NCBI GenBank assembly: GCA_031281385.1
Contig: JAITFL010000126.1
Coordinates: 1-11,069 of the forward strand
Length of the DNA stretch: 11,069 nt
Direction of reading: 5' to 3'
DNA from: Holophagales bacterium
GTDB lineage: Bacteria > Acidobacteriota > Holophagae > Holophagales > Holophagaceae
Every line of letters starts with the position of its first letter. The first letter of the stretch is position 1. The notes beneath the pieces are model-generated. The model was not told the origin of the DNA and made no database searches. It saw nothing but the letters and a program-made list of their open reading frames with translations. Below, piece by piece: positions 1-7,551 of the stretch. Both the position numbers and the translations under genes were made by a program.

Positions 1-936
1 ATGTGCCAAGAACAGCACTCTCCGTCCCCGCCAACCGTGCTTGTCACGGGCGCAACTGGCCTGCTAGGGCGCAGCTTGGTCAGCACATTCATCGGCGATG
101 GCGGCTATAACACCATCGGAGCAGGTTTCAAAAGGTCGGGGGATGGAACCGTCAGGGCCGACCTGCGAAATGGGGCTGAAGTTGATGCGCTTCTTGTTGA
201 ATACAAGCCCAAAATAATAATCCACGCTGCGGCAGAGCGCAGGCCCGACTTGATAGAAAAATGCCCTGACGACGCATGGCGCATCAACGTGGAATGTACC
301 AGCCACATTGTTGAGGGCGCAAGGCGGCATGGCGCGTGGCTGCTCTATATTTCAACGGACTATGTCTTTGATGGCACCCAGCCGCCTTACTCTGTTCAAG
401 ATGCCCCCAACCCCCTAAGCCTGTACGGAAAGACCAAACTGGAAGGCGAAAGAATAGTGTTGGACGCTGGTTTTGCAGTGCTGCGTATCCCGCTGCTATA
501 TGGGCCGGTGGAGGATTGGGGCGAATGTTCCGTCACCGAAATCGCCGCCGCGCTGCTGCCAAACATAGGCAAGACGGCATGGTTCGACAATTGGGCCATT
601 CGGTACCCAACCCACGTCGAGGACGTGGCCCTTCTGTGTGCAATGCTGTCTTCAAAATACCTAGAAGCGGGGGGCGTCTCTGGAATTTACCAAGCATCGG
701 CGGATGAGGCTTTCACCAAACTGGAGATGGCAATGATAATGGCGCAGAAGTTGGATATTACCGACATTTCCTTGCTTCCGCTGCCCGCGCCAATAAACTC
801 TCTGCGCCCCAAAGATTCTCGATTGGACTCATCCACGGCCCATTCCCTTGGCTGGGCGGCCCAAAGGAGGTTCGTCGAAGGCATAGCGGAAGTGCTTGCA
901 GGGGATAATACCAAATTGCGTTCAAATTGCATTTGA
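1..936 (+). CDS. Extended SDR-family protein, RmlD/MAT2B-like NAD(P)-binding sugar-nucleotide reductase type
   Basis: A 311-residue protein of the extended short-chain dehydrogenase/reductase family. A Rossmann nucleotide-binding motif TGATGLLG lies at residues 16-23. The active-site region reads STDYVFDG from residue 118, with the catalytic pair Y142 and K146 in YGKTK. Blocks HAAAERRPD (75-83), LRIPLLYG (161-168) and YPTHVEDVA (202-210) resemble the RmlD substrate-binding family and especially MAT2B, the regulatory subunit of eukaryotic methionine adenosyltransferase, and its bacterial homologues. RmlD proteins reduce dTDP-4-keto-rhamnose; MAT2B-like proteins may keep only nucleotide binding. 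The catalytic Tyr and Lys are present, so an oxidoreductase is plausible but the substrate is unknown. The ATG is the first base of the window, so no ribosome-binding site can be seen and the true start could lie upstream, although the glycine motif is at the usual distance from this Met. It is convergent with the pilus operon and probably unrelated to it. Confidence 0.88.
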   Translation: MCQEQHSPSPPTVLVTGATGLLGRSLVSTFIGDGGYNTIGAGFKRSGDGTVRADLRNGAEVDALLVEYKPKIIIHAAAERRPDLIEKCPDDAWRINVECTSHIVEGARRHGAWLLYISTDYVFDGTQPPYSVQDAPNPLSLYGKTKLEGERIVLDAGFAVLRIPLLYGPVEDWGECSVTEIAAALLPNIGKTAWFDNWAIRYPTHVEDVALLCAMLSSKYLEAGGVSGIYQASADEAFTKLEMAMIMAQKLDITDISLLPLPAPINSLRPKDSRLDSSTAHSLGWAAQRRFVEGIAEVLAGDNTKLRSNCI

Positions 937-940
937 ACGC
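918..940 (+). terminator. Perfect palindrome over the SDR stop codon; possible terminator or repeat boundary
   Basis: Arms GCGTTCAAAT (918-927) and ATTTGAACGC (931-940) are perfectly complementary around a TGC loop. The TGA stop (934-936) lies in the right arm, so the hairpin codes for the last residues of the protein. No T-run follows, which argues against a standard intrinsic terminator. The repeat mosaic begins just after it, so it may instead be an insertion boundary. Confidence 0.4.
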
Positions 941-947
941 CCACGCC

Positions 948-1119
948 AACACGCTCATCGAAGCCGTGCCCATGTATCCGCCCCTACATCGAAGCCACCC
1001 ACCAACCGTCCGCCTGTTCATCGGAGCCATCCCGAGCATCTACCCGCCCATCGAAGCCATGCCCATGTATCTGCCCCTGCATAGGGCAGTAGGCGAAGCG
1101 AGTACCCGGGGTCTGGGGA
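948..1119 (+). repeat. Intergenic tandem array of 28-34 bp degenerate units ending in module A (left copy)
   Basis: Read on the minus strand, about four units begin with GGGCGGAT or a variant and end in GGCTTCGAT or GGCTCCGAT. The last 73 bases (1047-1119) are the module A core, with landmarks ATCGAAGCC, GCATAGGGCAGTAGGCGAAG and GGGGTCTGGGGA. This core matches 10918-10990 at 71 of 73 positions by my hand count, and the intragenic copies in pilX and pilW at about 80%. Apparent small open frames here run through repeats and have no convincing start signal. Confidence 0.85.
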
Positions 1120-1138
1120 AGACGCCCTAGTGCAATGA

Positions 1139-1169
1139 GCGTTTGAGGCTGCAGTGCAGCCTCAAATGC
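1139..1169. repeat. Long near-perfect palindrome inside the intergenic mosaic
   Basis: Arms TTTGAGGCTGCA (1142-1153) and TGCAGCCTCAAA (1155-1166) are perfectly complementary around one base, and the pairing extends outward to 1139/1169 with one G-T. In RNA it would form a strong hairpin with a loop of about five bases. No T-run follows on either strand, so a terminator role is unproven. The sequence between modules A and D containing it (1120-1202) is replaced by only about 14 bases in the right-hand copy near 10991, so it looks like an insertion into the composite repeat. Confidence 0.6.
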
Positions 1170-1202
1170 CAGCAGCACTTGGGCGGCTTAAAAAGGGGCG
1201 GC

Positions 1203-1267
1203 GCGAAAACGACGCTGAACAAGCTGGAAACGCACATGGCAGCACTGGCGGCCAATGTGCCGCAGAG
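1203..1267 (+). repeat. Module D, left copy
   Basis: A 65-base block matching the last 65 bases of the window (11005-11069) at 61 of 65 positions by hand count. It contains ACGCTGAACAAGCTG and ends in AATGTGCCGCAGAG. It follows the tandem array and module A in the same order in both places, so it belongs to one composite repeat. Bases 1268-1354 after it hold a small inverted pair, GTATCC (1288-1293) and GGATAC (1308-1313), and no recognisable gene. Confidence 0.8.
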
Positions 1268-1354
1268 ACCAACGGAGGATGTCTCGCGTATCCGGAGCGC
1301 AAGCGTAGGATACCGAGAAGTTGCGAGCAATGCAACAAGCGAGTTCCCCAGTTT

Positions 1355-1715
1355 AGCATCCGGGCGGGCTCCATGAACCGGTGCAGGATGAACCAAGTTG
1401 CCGGGCCGTGAATCCGAGCATGAGAGGTATGCGCCGGGCAATTACCCCAACCGGGCGCCCATTCTGCCCAATAGTACCGCCGGGCGAATGGTTCAGCATC
1501 CGGGCGATCCATGAACCAGCGCGAAAAGAAGCAAGTCACCGGGCCATCACCCCGAGCACGTAAGATAGGAACGTGCTGCCGGGACGCGCCGGACACTATT
1601 TTGTCCATAAGTTATCCGCCGGGCAAATACCCCCGCCGGGCGTATGATTCAGCAGCGAACTCCATAAATCGACTATGAACGAGCCAACTTGCCAGTCCAC
1701 GAACCCCGAGCGCGA
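1355..1715 (+). repeat. Array of ~67 bp module B units between the SDR gene and pilY1
   Basis: Two clear units, 1355-1422 and 1495-1560, begin AGCATCCGGGCG, continue through CCATGAACC and CAAGT, and end in CCGAGCA. A third, more decayed unit covers about 1650-1715 (CTCCAT, ATGAAC, CCCCGAGCGCG). The short word CCGGG recurs throughout, for example at 1401, 1434, 1451, 1480, 1541, 1579, 1618 and 1636. A related unit lies in the pilV leader (9602-9675). A minus-strand frame is open from about 1608 to 1162 across these units, but it is repeat sequence with no protein-like signature, so I do not call a gene. Confidence 0.7.
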
Positions 1716-1724
1716 AATATAGAA

Positions 1725-4700
1725 CTACCTAACCACCCTCCACACCCTTGGCTTGGGGAAGCCTTCCGCTGGTCTTGTCGTTGTGGTCTTGAGCTCTATT
1801 CCCATGCCCGAGTCTCCAAGGGCGGTTCCGCCTTGTAGGACGCCCCTGGTGCCCATTTGGATGAAGTCGGAGCCCACGCCCGCCCATTCGCCTATCTTGC
1901 CGCTGGCGAACCTCTCGCCCTCGGTGCTGTCCCTGCTGTCTTGTTTCAGTGGATTGACGACGTCGGCGATCACCCAACTTTCCGATTTTCCAAGGCCCCC
2001 GGAGCAGGGGTCTGACGTTTGGGGGGTGAAGATCGTGTAGTACAGGCTGTCGGACACCACCATCGGCGGGTTTATGCCCTTTGGCGTAAAGCCCCTGTCC
2101 TTAGTGGGGAAATTCAAATAATAGCCAAAACTCGGAGTCCCCTGCTGATTCCCCTGCTTTGGCGCTAGGTAGAAGTCATCGCAACCGGGCGTGACGTATT
2201 TGAAAATTGAATCCGAGCAGAGATTTGTCGGCGTTTTCTTGACATCTTCATCAGGGACGGGCCACAGCCTAACGTCAGTTATCGGGCCGTTGTTGGGAAT
2301 CCAAGCGTTGTTGTCCTGGCGGTCAAACACAACTGTCAGTCTATGGACGTTGGGTTGAGGGCCTGGCGGGAACTCGCCGCCGTACCTGTCCAGCGGGTTG
2401 TTGCGGTCGCCGCTCACCATAGCTATGCCCACTGCGGGGGGCCTGGCGGGTTGGACGAAAGACCCACTTTTTATGCCCTCGCCGGGGAAATTTGACACCC
2501 TAAAAGGGGCAGGGGCAACTGTATATCGCCTATTTTCAGTGGCACTTGTGTCTTGATAGACTTTTCGTAGCTTCCATGGGTTGGTTATGTGGTTGATTTC
2601 TGACGTGTCAATGCGGAAATCGCGGTATGGGTCAGACCTTTCAGTCTCCACCGAGCCCCAGGCCCACAGCCCGCCCTTGAAGTCGAGGAAATACGCCCTT
2701 TGCGCCGTGCCAGAGTTGATGATGAACTCGAATGGCACCATGCCGGCTCCTACAGGCCCTGCGTCGCTTGGCAATTCTTCTGCCGCAAGCACCTTCCCCG
2801 TATATACGTCCAATGCCATTATGGATCGCCCCAGCGGGCCCAAGGGCATGCCATAGCTGCTGCCCTTAAATTGCACCTCCATATCCCTGTCCACTTTTTG
2901 TGCCTCTATCTCTGGCACACTGAAGCCGCCGCCTAAAAAGACAGCGTCCCTTAACTGTCTGCCGTTGGAGCCATTGAAAATTATCCTTCCAAAGGCCGGG
3001 GCGCCCGTGGAGAAGCCCCACCTGCCCAGCATCTTTTGCACTGCGTCTGCCGATTTATCACAACCCAATTCTATGCTGGAAGCGGGGAAGGTACTGGCCT
3101 CGTCTGGCACCAGCGTCCACTGTATCTTGGGATTGAATGGGTCTTCTATGTTTAGGGCGTAGTAGCTGCGCCCCCCCTTGCCAAGGCCGAACACGGCCAA
3201 GACCCGCTCGCCATGATTGACTATGCCATCGCCAATGCCGTCTGCCTTGGATGGTATGTCCAGATGGTAAATCACAGGGGTGCCATCCACCATGAAGCGG
3301 TGGATGTTGCCCGGAAGCGTGATGTAGCCCAAGTTTTTCAAAAAGTCAGTCGGCATGAAGCTCCACAGCTCTGCCACATTTCCTGTCACATACTCCTTGT
3401 TGTTTGCGTCCTTTGCCTTGACAGACACTTCGCCAAAGGCGTGCAGCCAGCCTTGGTTGGTGCCGACAAGTATCAGGCGGAACTGGGGATTGTTCCCGCT
3501 GACTGCCGCCAAGTCTGGGTATTTCGCAAGGTCATTTTTGACAATATCCCACTGGTACTCAATGGCCTCTGGCGCAGAATCAATGATGTCGCCCATTATA
3601 TTGCTTCTGTTGTTAGCGGGGCGGTCGCTGCTGTCCCTTAGCGTGTCGGCCCCCATAGCAAATTGCACGATTTTTCTCTTGGCCCTAACTTTGTCTTGCT
3701 CCGTCATGGTGGAATCTGACAATTCAATATACTTTTGTAGGCCAGTGGTGGCGTTGGTGAAATCGTCCCCATCATCAGCAAACCGCTTTAATTCGCTGGT
3801 GCCGGGCAGCCTTGTGTAAAGCCTCCGATCTTTCCAATTTTTGATGACCTTTGACGCCGACCAAATAGCGGTTTCGGAATTAAGCACCTGCGTGGGGACG
3901 CCGCCCTTGCCCAATATTTTTGCCTGACCGTCCTCTTCTCGCAAGCCAAACATGAATAGGTCTCCAGTCCATATCACGTTGCCGCCGTTGGGTACTTCAA
4001 AGTTGCCCATGTACACCTGCCCGCCGAAGCTGGCGCCCACAAAGGGGATGTTCGGCGTCGAGGTGGCGTTGTTGCTCCCCGCCGATATTGCCGCCTGAAA
4101 GGCCGTTTCCAGCGAGCTCGTCAAAGAATCTGGGTCGGTGGCATCAAAAAAATAGGCCGCGCCCGTCTTCCTCCTCCCTGTGGTGGGATAGCTCTCTGGA
4201 TTGGCGGGATCTACCTCCCAGTCGTTGTAGGCTTCCACTTTGTCAACAGTAGTGCCATCTGACTTGTAAGTAATAACAGGCGGCGTGAATGGGCGAAAAT
4301 CCCCGATCCTGCCATTGGGTACGCTCACGTCGCCCATGACTGCGGCCAAGAATAGACCCAGCTTGGGATTGACCGCAGTTACAAAGTCGGTGGTTCTGCC
4401 GAATAGGCTTACACCCACGGTCATGGTTGTCACGCGGCGGGGCACGCCATAATTCGTTACCTCCCCGGGAGTACCCCCATACCCCTCTCTCCCCTTGATG
4501 GCAAAGGGCAAAAAGCTACTTATTGCTTTCCTGTCGGTGCCGTCAGTTTGGGCGTGGGCGTCTGCAATATAGTCGGAGCCCTTTACTCCCCCTAATGACG
4601 CATCGGTCATGTGCGCGGCAAGCGCGGCGTACGTTTGCACATTGAACCAGCTATTTGAATTTCTAGGTTCGATGCCGGCAGGGTTGTTGTTGACCGCCCT

Positions 4701-6581
4701 ATTGCCCATCGCTGCGTTGAACATGGCATTGAGCCCCTTATTGGGATCGTCTATGTATGGCGTTTTTGAAGTGGGCGCCGCCGTGCCTGTGGGTATGTTG
4801 TCAATGCCGTCCGTGAAGAGGATTACAAAGGTCTGCCCGCACTGCGAAATTTCTGCGTGAGGCATAACGTCATTGAAGACGTTTTTGGCATCGTTTAGCT
4901 GGGCCAGCGTCCCCGCCATCGCATAAGTCAGCGGCGTGCTTGTTATGGCAAACGTCGCTGCGATGCGCTTCATGCCATTCACAGAGTCCTTGTTGAGCAC
5001 CTGCCAGCCGTGATCCTTGCCCGTCACCCATTCGGGGGGGGAAGTATTGGTCATTAGTGTTGAAGGATTAAAGGACGTTATGCCATCCCGCGACGAGGCG
5101 TGCATGGTATTAGTGTTTCTGTACTGGTTGTCATTGGAGTCAGCGATTCCGCGGTCAAGGAATCGGTATGCCCAAAACACGTCGGCTTGGTGCTTGATCC
5201 AAGTTTGAATTGCCGCCACCTTGGTGGCCTGTACGCGCGTAACGGCGGGGGTGACGTATTTGTAGGCATAATCATCTGCCACTTTGTCTAGTTTGCCGTC
5301 CAGTTTGTACTTGGGGATCTTTATTTTTGTGGTTTTATCTAGCTGGCCCTTAAAGCCCTTGCCCCAGTCGGCGCTTGTCTGCCCTGCAGCCAATAACGAA
5401 GCACTAGTGGCCATAGCATCGAATACAATAAACTTGCCGGCCATGCTTGTCTCGTTTGTGTAGTACATCCCATTGGCGGGAAGATAGTAGTTGGTGTTAG
5501 ACGCGCTTGACGTGGGGCCATCCGTGCTATTTTGCCACCTTCCGGCGAATAGCCAATGCAGATACGCGGTTTTATAGCCGATGGCGCCTCCACTGGTAGA
5601 ACAGGTAATTGCAATGCTTCCGCCGCCAGTTCTGGGAGTATATGCAAATTTGCCTATATAGTTTGTGCTGGTGGTGAGTGTGCCGGCTGAATTCCTGAAA
5701 GCATAGGGTATCTTATAAGTAGTGTCTAATTCGATGTCCTGCCCACTGCCGTAATTTATGGTTACATCTTTGCCGTTCTGATCTTTGGTCACCTTTGTTT
5801 TCCTTGGATCATTTATTGTTTTTGACGAAAGCGGGTTGCCTGTGGAATTGCAGTCCATTATCTTCCACGGCAGGGGGATGTCTATCGTTCTATTGAGCGC
5901 CCAGCTTACATTGCTCTGCGCCGTGGTGCATTGAAACCTTGCATGGCTGGCCGCCAGTAGCCAGTGCCTCACATCCCTGTTAGTAACGGAGGAAGTGCCG
6001 GTGTACATGCCTCTTGATGAAGCGGCAACAATCGTTGTGCCATTCTCGGATTTAAGCCCTCCGCAGCTTTCGGCGTCTGTCGCTGTGACGATGCTTCCAT
6101 CAGGCTTTATCAAATTGCGGAATGTAAGTGTAAGCGTAGTGTTGGTGTTATTGCCCAATGACACCGAAAACGTGTTGGAAGATGCCGAATCCCCTGCGCT
6201 TGCATTGGTGACGGCGCCGCTTGACGGAAGCCAGATGTAAATCGTGGTCGTGGAGCTGTTATCGTCCACGTTCAAGTTTTGGAACAGTGGGTGAAACATC
6301 AGCGCGTCCATTGAACCCGAAAAGTCAAATACGGTGACAATTTCGGGCTTTGGCTTGACTGTGGTGGACTGTTGGTAGAGGTCGAGAAAGCTGGTCTTGT
6401 CGGCCTGGAGCTTTGGGTCAAGTTGGGCGCGAAGCTGGCCGCAGAACAACAGAGAGGCGGCTAACACCAGTTTCGAGGCACAGGTTACAAGGCACAAGAA
6501 AAAAGTCCGCGCTCTGTGCGGGTTCACGCATGGCATCAATTGCGAAAACGCTTGAAAATAAATTAAAACCAGCTTCTGCAT
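1725..6581 (-). CDS. pilY1: PilY1-like type IV pilus tip adhesin / pilus-biogenesis protein
   Basis: A very large secreted protein (1618 residues from this start; PilY1 proteins are commonly about 1000-1200). PilY1 sits at the pilus tip with the minor pilins and acts in assembly priming, adhesion and surface sensing. A hydrophobic segment at about residues 27-47 followed by LRA|Q suggests a long signal peptide. A VWA metal site is visible: DFSGS (D86, S88, S90), a Thr loop TPLTYAM (T549) and FTDG (D591). The C-terminal beta-propeller (Neisseria PilC family) shows GTNQGWLHAF (from ~1040), VDGTPV (~1098) and GLGKGGRSYYAL (~1131). An EF-hand-like 12-residue loop with D1, D5, G6, V8 and E12 lies at 1114-1125. 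The start is chosen at the ATG preceded by AGGAG with 5 bases spacing; an in-frame ATG at 6614 lies inside pilX and is less likely. It is the last gene of the operon. Confidence 0.93.
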   Translation of the reverse strand: MQKLVLIYFQAFSQLMPCVNPHRARTFFLCLVTCASKLVLAASLLFCGQLRAQLDPKLQADKTSFLDLYQQSTTVKPKPEIVTVFDFSGSMDALMFHPLFQNLNVDDNSSTTTIYIWLPSSGAVTNASAGDSASSNTFSVSLGNNTNTTLTLTFRNLIKPDGSIVTATDAESCGGLKSENGTTIVAASSRGMYTGTSSVTNRDVRHWLLAASHARFQCTTAQSNVSWALNRTIDIPLPWKIMDCNSTGNPLSSKTINDPRKTKVTKDQNGKDVTINYGSGQDIELDTTYKIPYAFRNSAGTLTTSTNYIGKFAYTPRTGGGSIAITCSTSGGAIGYKTAYLHWLFAGRWQNSTDGPTSSASNTNYYLPANGMYYTNETSMAGKFIVFDAMATSASLLAAGQTSADWGKGFKGQLDKTTKIKIPKYKLDGKLDKVADDYAYKYVTPAVTRVQATKVAAIQTWIKHQADVFWAYRFLDRGIADSNDNQYRNTNTMHASSRDGITSFNPSTLMTNTSPPEWVTGKDHGWQVLNKDSVNGMKRIAATFAITSTPLTYAMAGTLAQLNDAKNVFNDVMPHAEISQCGQTFVILFTDGIDNIPTGTAAPTSKTPYIDDPNKGLNAMFNAAMGNRAVNNNPAGIEPRNSNSWFNVQTYAALAAHMTDASLGGVKGSDYIADAHAQTDGTDRKAISSFLPFAIKGREGYGGTPGEVTNYGVPRRVTTMTVGVSLFGRTTDFVTAVNPKLGLFLAAVMGDVSVPNGRIGDFRPFTPPVITYKSDGTTVDKVEAYNDWEVDPANPESYPTTGRRKTGAAYFFDATDPDSLTSSLETAFQAAISAGSNNATSTPNIPFVGASFGGQVYMGNFEVPNGGNVIWTGDLFMFGLREEDGQAKILGKGGVPTQVLNSETAIWSASKVIKNWKDRRLYTRLPGTSELKRFADDGDDFTNATTGLQKYIELSDSTMTEQDKVRAKRKIVQFAMGADTLRDSSDRPANNRSNIMGDIIDSAPEAIEYQWDIVKNDLAKYPDLAAVSGNNPQFRLILVGTNQGWLHAFGEVSVKAKDANNKEYVTGNVAELWSFMPTDFLKNLGYITLPGNIHRFMVDGTPVIYHLDIPSKADGIGDGIVNHGERVLAVFGLGKGGRSYYALNIEDPFNPKIQWTLVPDEASTFPASSIELGCDKSADAVQKMLGRWGFSTGAPAFGRIIFNGSNGRQLRDAVFLGGGFSVPEIEAQKVDRDMEVQFKGSSYGMPLGPLGRSIMALDVYTGKVLAAEELPSDAGPVGAGMVPFEFIINSGTAQRAYFLDFKGGLWAWGSVETERSDPYRDFRIDTSEINHITNPWKLRKVYQDTSATENRRYTVAPAPFRVSNFPGEGIKSGSFVQPARPPAVGIAMVSGDRNNPLDRYGGEFPPGPQPNVHRLTVVFDRQDNNAWIPNNGPITDVRLWPVPDEDVKKTPTNLCSDSIFKYVTPGCDDFYLAPKQGNQQGTPSFGYYLNFPTKDRGFTPKGINPPMVVSDSLYYTIFTPQTSDPCSGGLGKSESWVIADVVNPLKQDSRDSTEGERFASGKIGEWAGVGSDFIQMGTRGVLQGGTALGDSGMGIELKTTTTRPAEGFPKPRVWRVVR

Positions 6582-6586
6582 TTTTT

Positions 6587-6592
6587 CTCCTA
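6587..6592 (-). promoter_or_regulatory. pilY1 ribosome-binding site overlapping the pilX stop codon
   Basis: On the minus strand TAGGAG at 6592-6587 combines the pilX stop TAG with an AGGAG Shine-Dalgarno, followed by AAAAA and the ATG at 6581. This fixes the pilY1 start and implies translational coupling to pilX. Confidence 0.8.
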
Positions 6593-7534
6593 TCTGACTG
6601 GGGTAGATACCCACGCCTCCCTAGCGTGGATAAACTTCATGCTGCTGCCCTTTGGCCGCACTTGCGCGTCAGAGCGTATGGCCCACAGGTCGGGAGCCTG
6701 CAGCATGGCGCCGCCAGCGGCCGGGGTGTACCTGCCGCCCTGGCTCATGCCAGCAACGGGCAGCTTGCCCATCCTAGTCAGGCCGATGGTGAAGCTTAAA
6801 TCAAAGTCGGGCCCAGAGCTGGTCTGGGAGTCTGGGTTGGTGGATGGCGAGGGCAGCGCTTGGCCGAGCCGGCCTGGTTTGTATTCATCTTTGTTTAGGC
6901 CCCATCTCTGCCCGGATTTAGTATTGTCCTGCACAAGCCAATTTTTGAGGTCAATAAATTTGGACGCGTCCTCATCGCCGGAGCCGCCAAGGTCTATCCA
7001 ATAGATAGACCACTCGATGCCCGAATCGGCCACGTTCCTAGCCATGGCGCCCTGCCGCAGAAAGGCCGTGGTCTGTATCTCTTTTAGAGAGTTCTTTGAC
7101 ATACCCATAGCAAGCACCGACAGCAGCACCAAGAGTATCAGTACCACCAGGATTGTAGCCCCGCCGTTGCAATCAGTGCCGAATATGCCTCGTGAAAAAC
7201 CCTCTTCGCGTTCATCGAAGCCATTTCCATGCATCCGCCCGTATATAGGGCCGTAAGCGACGCGAGTACTAGGGGTCTGGGGAATACACTCCAAAAGACC
7301 GAATGGGCTAGGAGGCGCGGGTGGAATGGAGCGAGCCGCGAAGCGGGGAGCGGATATGGAACACCGCGACTCATTCCCCTCTGTAACAGGCCGCAAGATG
7401 TCCGTCCCGAGCACACGCGGCGAATGACCTCGCCGCGAGCTCAGTCGGCGCGATGGAATTGCCATTCGCCAGCAAGAATAGTTTTGTGATGATTTTCCAA
7501 GCTTGTACCTTGTAACTTGTACCTTGTTACTCAT
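6590..7534 (-). CDS. pilX: PilX-like minor pilin with a repeat-derived 124-residue leader
   Basis: A 314-residue protein whose conserved part begins at about residue 122: GGATILVVLILLVLLSVLAMG, a glycine followed by the single hydrophobic helix typical of PilX, which like GspK can lack Glu at +5. Next comes AMARNVADSGIEW (about 159-171), matching the 'A..AAE.GIE' region of PilX. The mature part would be about 190 residues, normal for the family. PilX is thought to join PilV, PilW, FimU and PilY1 in the tip complex. Residues 1-21 come from a heptanucleotide repeat and its edge; residues ~22-49 are module C and ~73-111 module A, all in frame. The 7534 start is supported by AGGAAAGGGG six bases upstream, directly after the pilW stop. 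An internal ATG at 7234 would give a 25-residue leader but has only a weak ribosome-binding site. Whether the full leader is translated is unknown. Confidence 0.85.
   Translation of the reverse strand: MSNKVQVTRYKLGKSSQNYSCWRMAIPSRRLSSRRGHSPRVLGTDILRPVTEGNESRCSISAPRFAARSIPPAPPSPFGLLECIPQTPSTRVAYGPIYGRMHGNGFDEREEGFSRGIFGTDCNGGATILVVLILLVLLSVLAMGMSKNSLKEIQTTAFLRQGAMARNVADSGIEWSIYWIDLGGSGDEDASKFIDLKNWLVQDNTKSGQRWGLNKDEYKPGRLGQALPSPSTNPDSQTSSGPDFDLSFTIGLTRMGKLPVAGMSQGGRYTPAAGGAMLQAPDLWAIRSDAQVRPKGSSMKFIHAREAWVSTPVR
7203..7318 (+). repeat. Module A, copy inside the pilX leader
   Basis: A 116-base block identical at about 109 positions to 8744-8859 in pilW, with no gap. Its first ~80 bases are the module A core also found at 1047-1119 and 10918-10990 (landmarks ATCGAAGCC and GGGGTCTGGGG); the remainder (ACTCCAAAAG, GAATGGGCTAGGAGGCGC) is shared only by the two intragenic copies. 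Read as pilX it encodes PSPFGLLE, PQTPSTR and MHGNGFDERE. Its length is not a multiple of three. Confidence 0.92.
7387..7468 (-). repeat. Module C (palindromic), copy inside the pilX leader, inverted relative to the pilW copy
   Basis: The reverse complement of these 82 bases matches 8863-8944 at 79 of 82 positions without gaps. The centre is a perfect hairpin with arms CGCGGCGA (7416-7423) and TCGCCGCG (7430-7437) around a six-base loop. In pilX it encodes MAIPSRRLSSRRGHSPRVLG and onward. Bases 7319-7386 between this block and module A are also open in frame and contain CCGCGAAGCGG, but match nothing else I could find. Confidence 0.92.
7502..7529 (+). repeat. Four-copy heptanucleotide tandem repeat at the 5' end of pilX
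   Basis: Four consecutive 7-base units, CTTGTAC, CTTGTAA, CTTGTAC and CTTGTTA on the plus strand, begin three codon positions inside pilX, immediately after ATGAG in the coding sense. Seven is not a multiple of three, so gain or loss of one unit would change the frame joining the 7534 ATG to the pilin body. Confidence 0.85.
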
Positions 7535-7540
7535 AAATTG

Positions 7541-7551
7541 CCCCTTTCCTA
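7541..7551 (-). promoter_or_regulatory. pilX ribosome-binding site following the pilW stop
   Basis: In coding sense the pilW TAG (7551-7549) runs straight into GGAAAGGGG, then six bases (CAATTT) and ATG at 7534. This purine tract favours the upstream pilX start despite the long non-pilin leader. Confidence 0.65.

Noticed and set aside
948..1270. Insertion sequence or transposase remnant
   Set aside because: No transposase motif, no terminal inverted repeats framing the block and no target duplication that I could identify.
1162..1608. Open minus-strand frame of about 148 codons between the SDR gene and pilY1
   Set aside because: It runs across modules D and B, has no ribosome-binding site I can see and no protein-like pattern, and related repeat units occur elsewhere in other contexts.
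1605..1640. Possible DnaA-box-like TTATCC near 1613 in an intergenic region
   Set aside because: A single partial match in GC-rich repeat DNA, with no cluster of boxes or AT-rich unwinding element.
3213..3819. Plus-strand open frames of 142 and 154 codons
   Set aside because: Both lie antisense to the clearly conserved beta-propeller part of pilY1 and have no recognisable domain.
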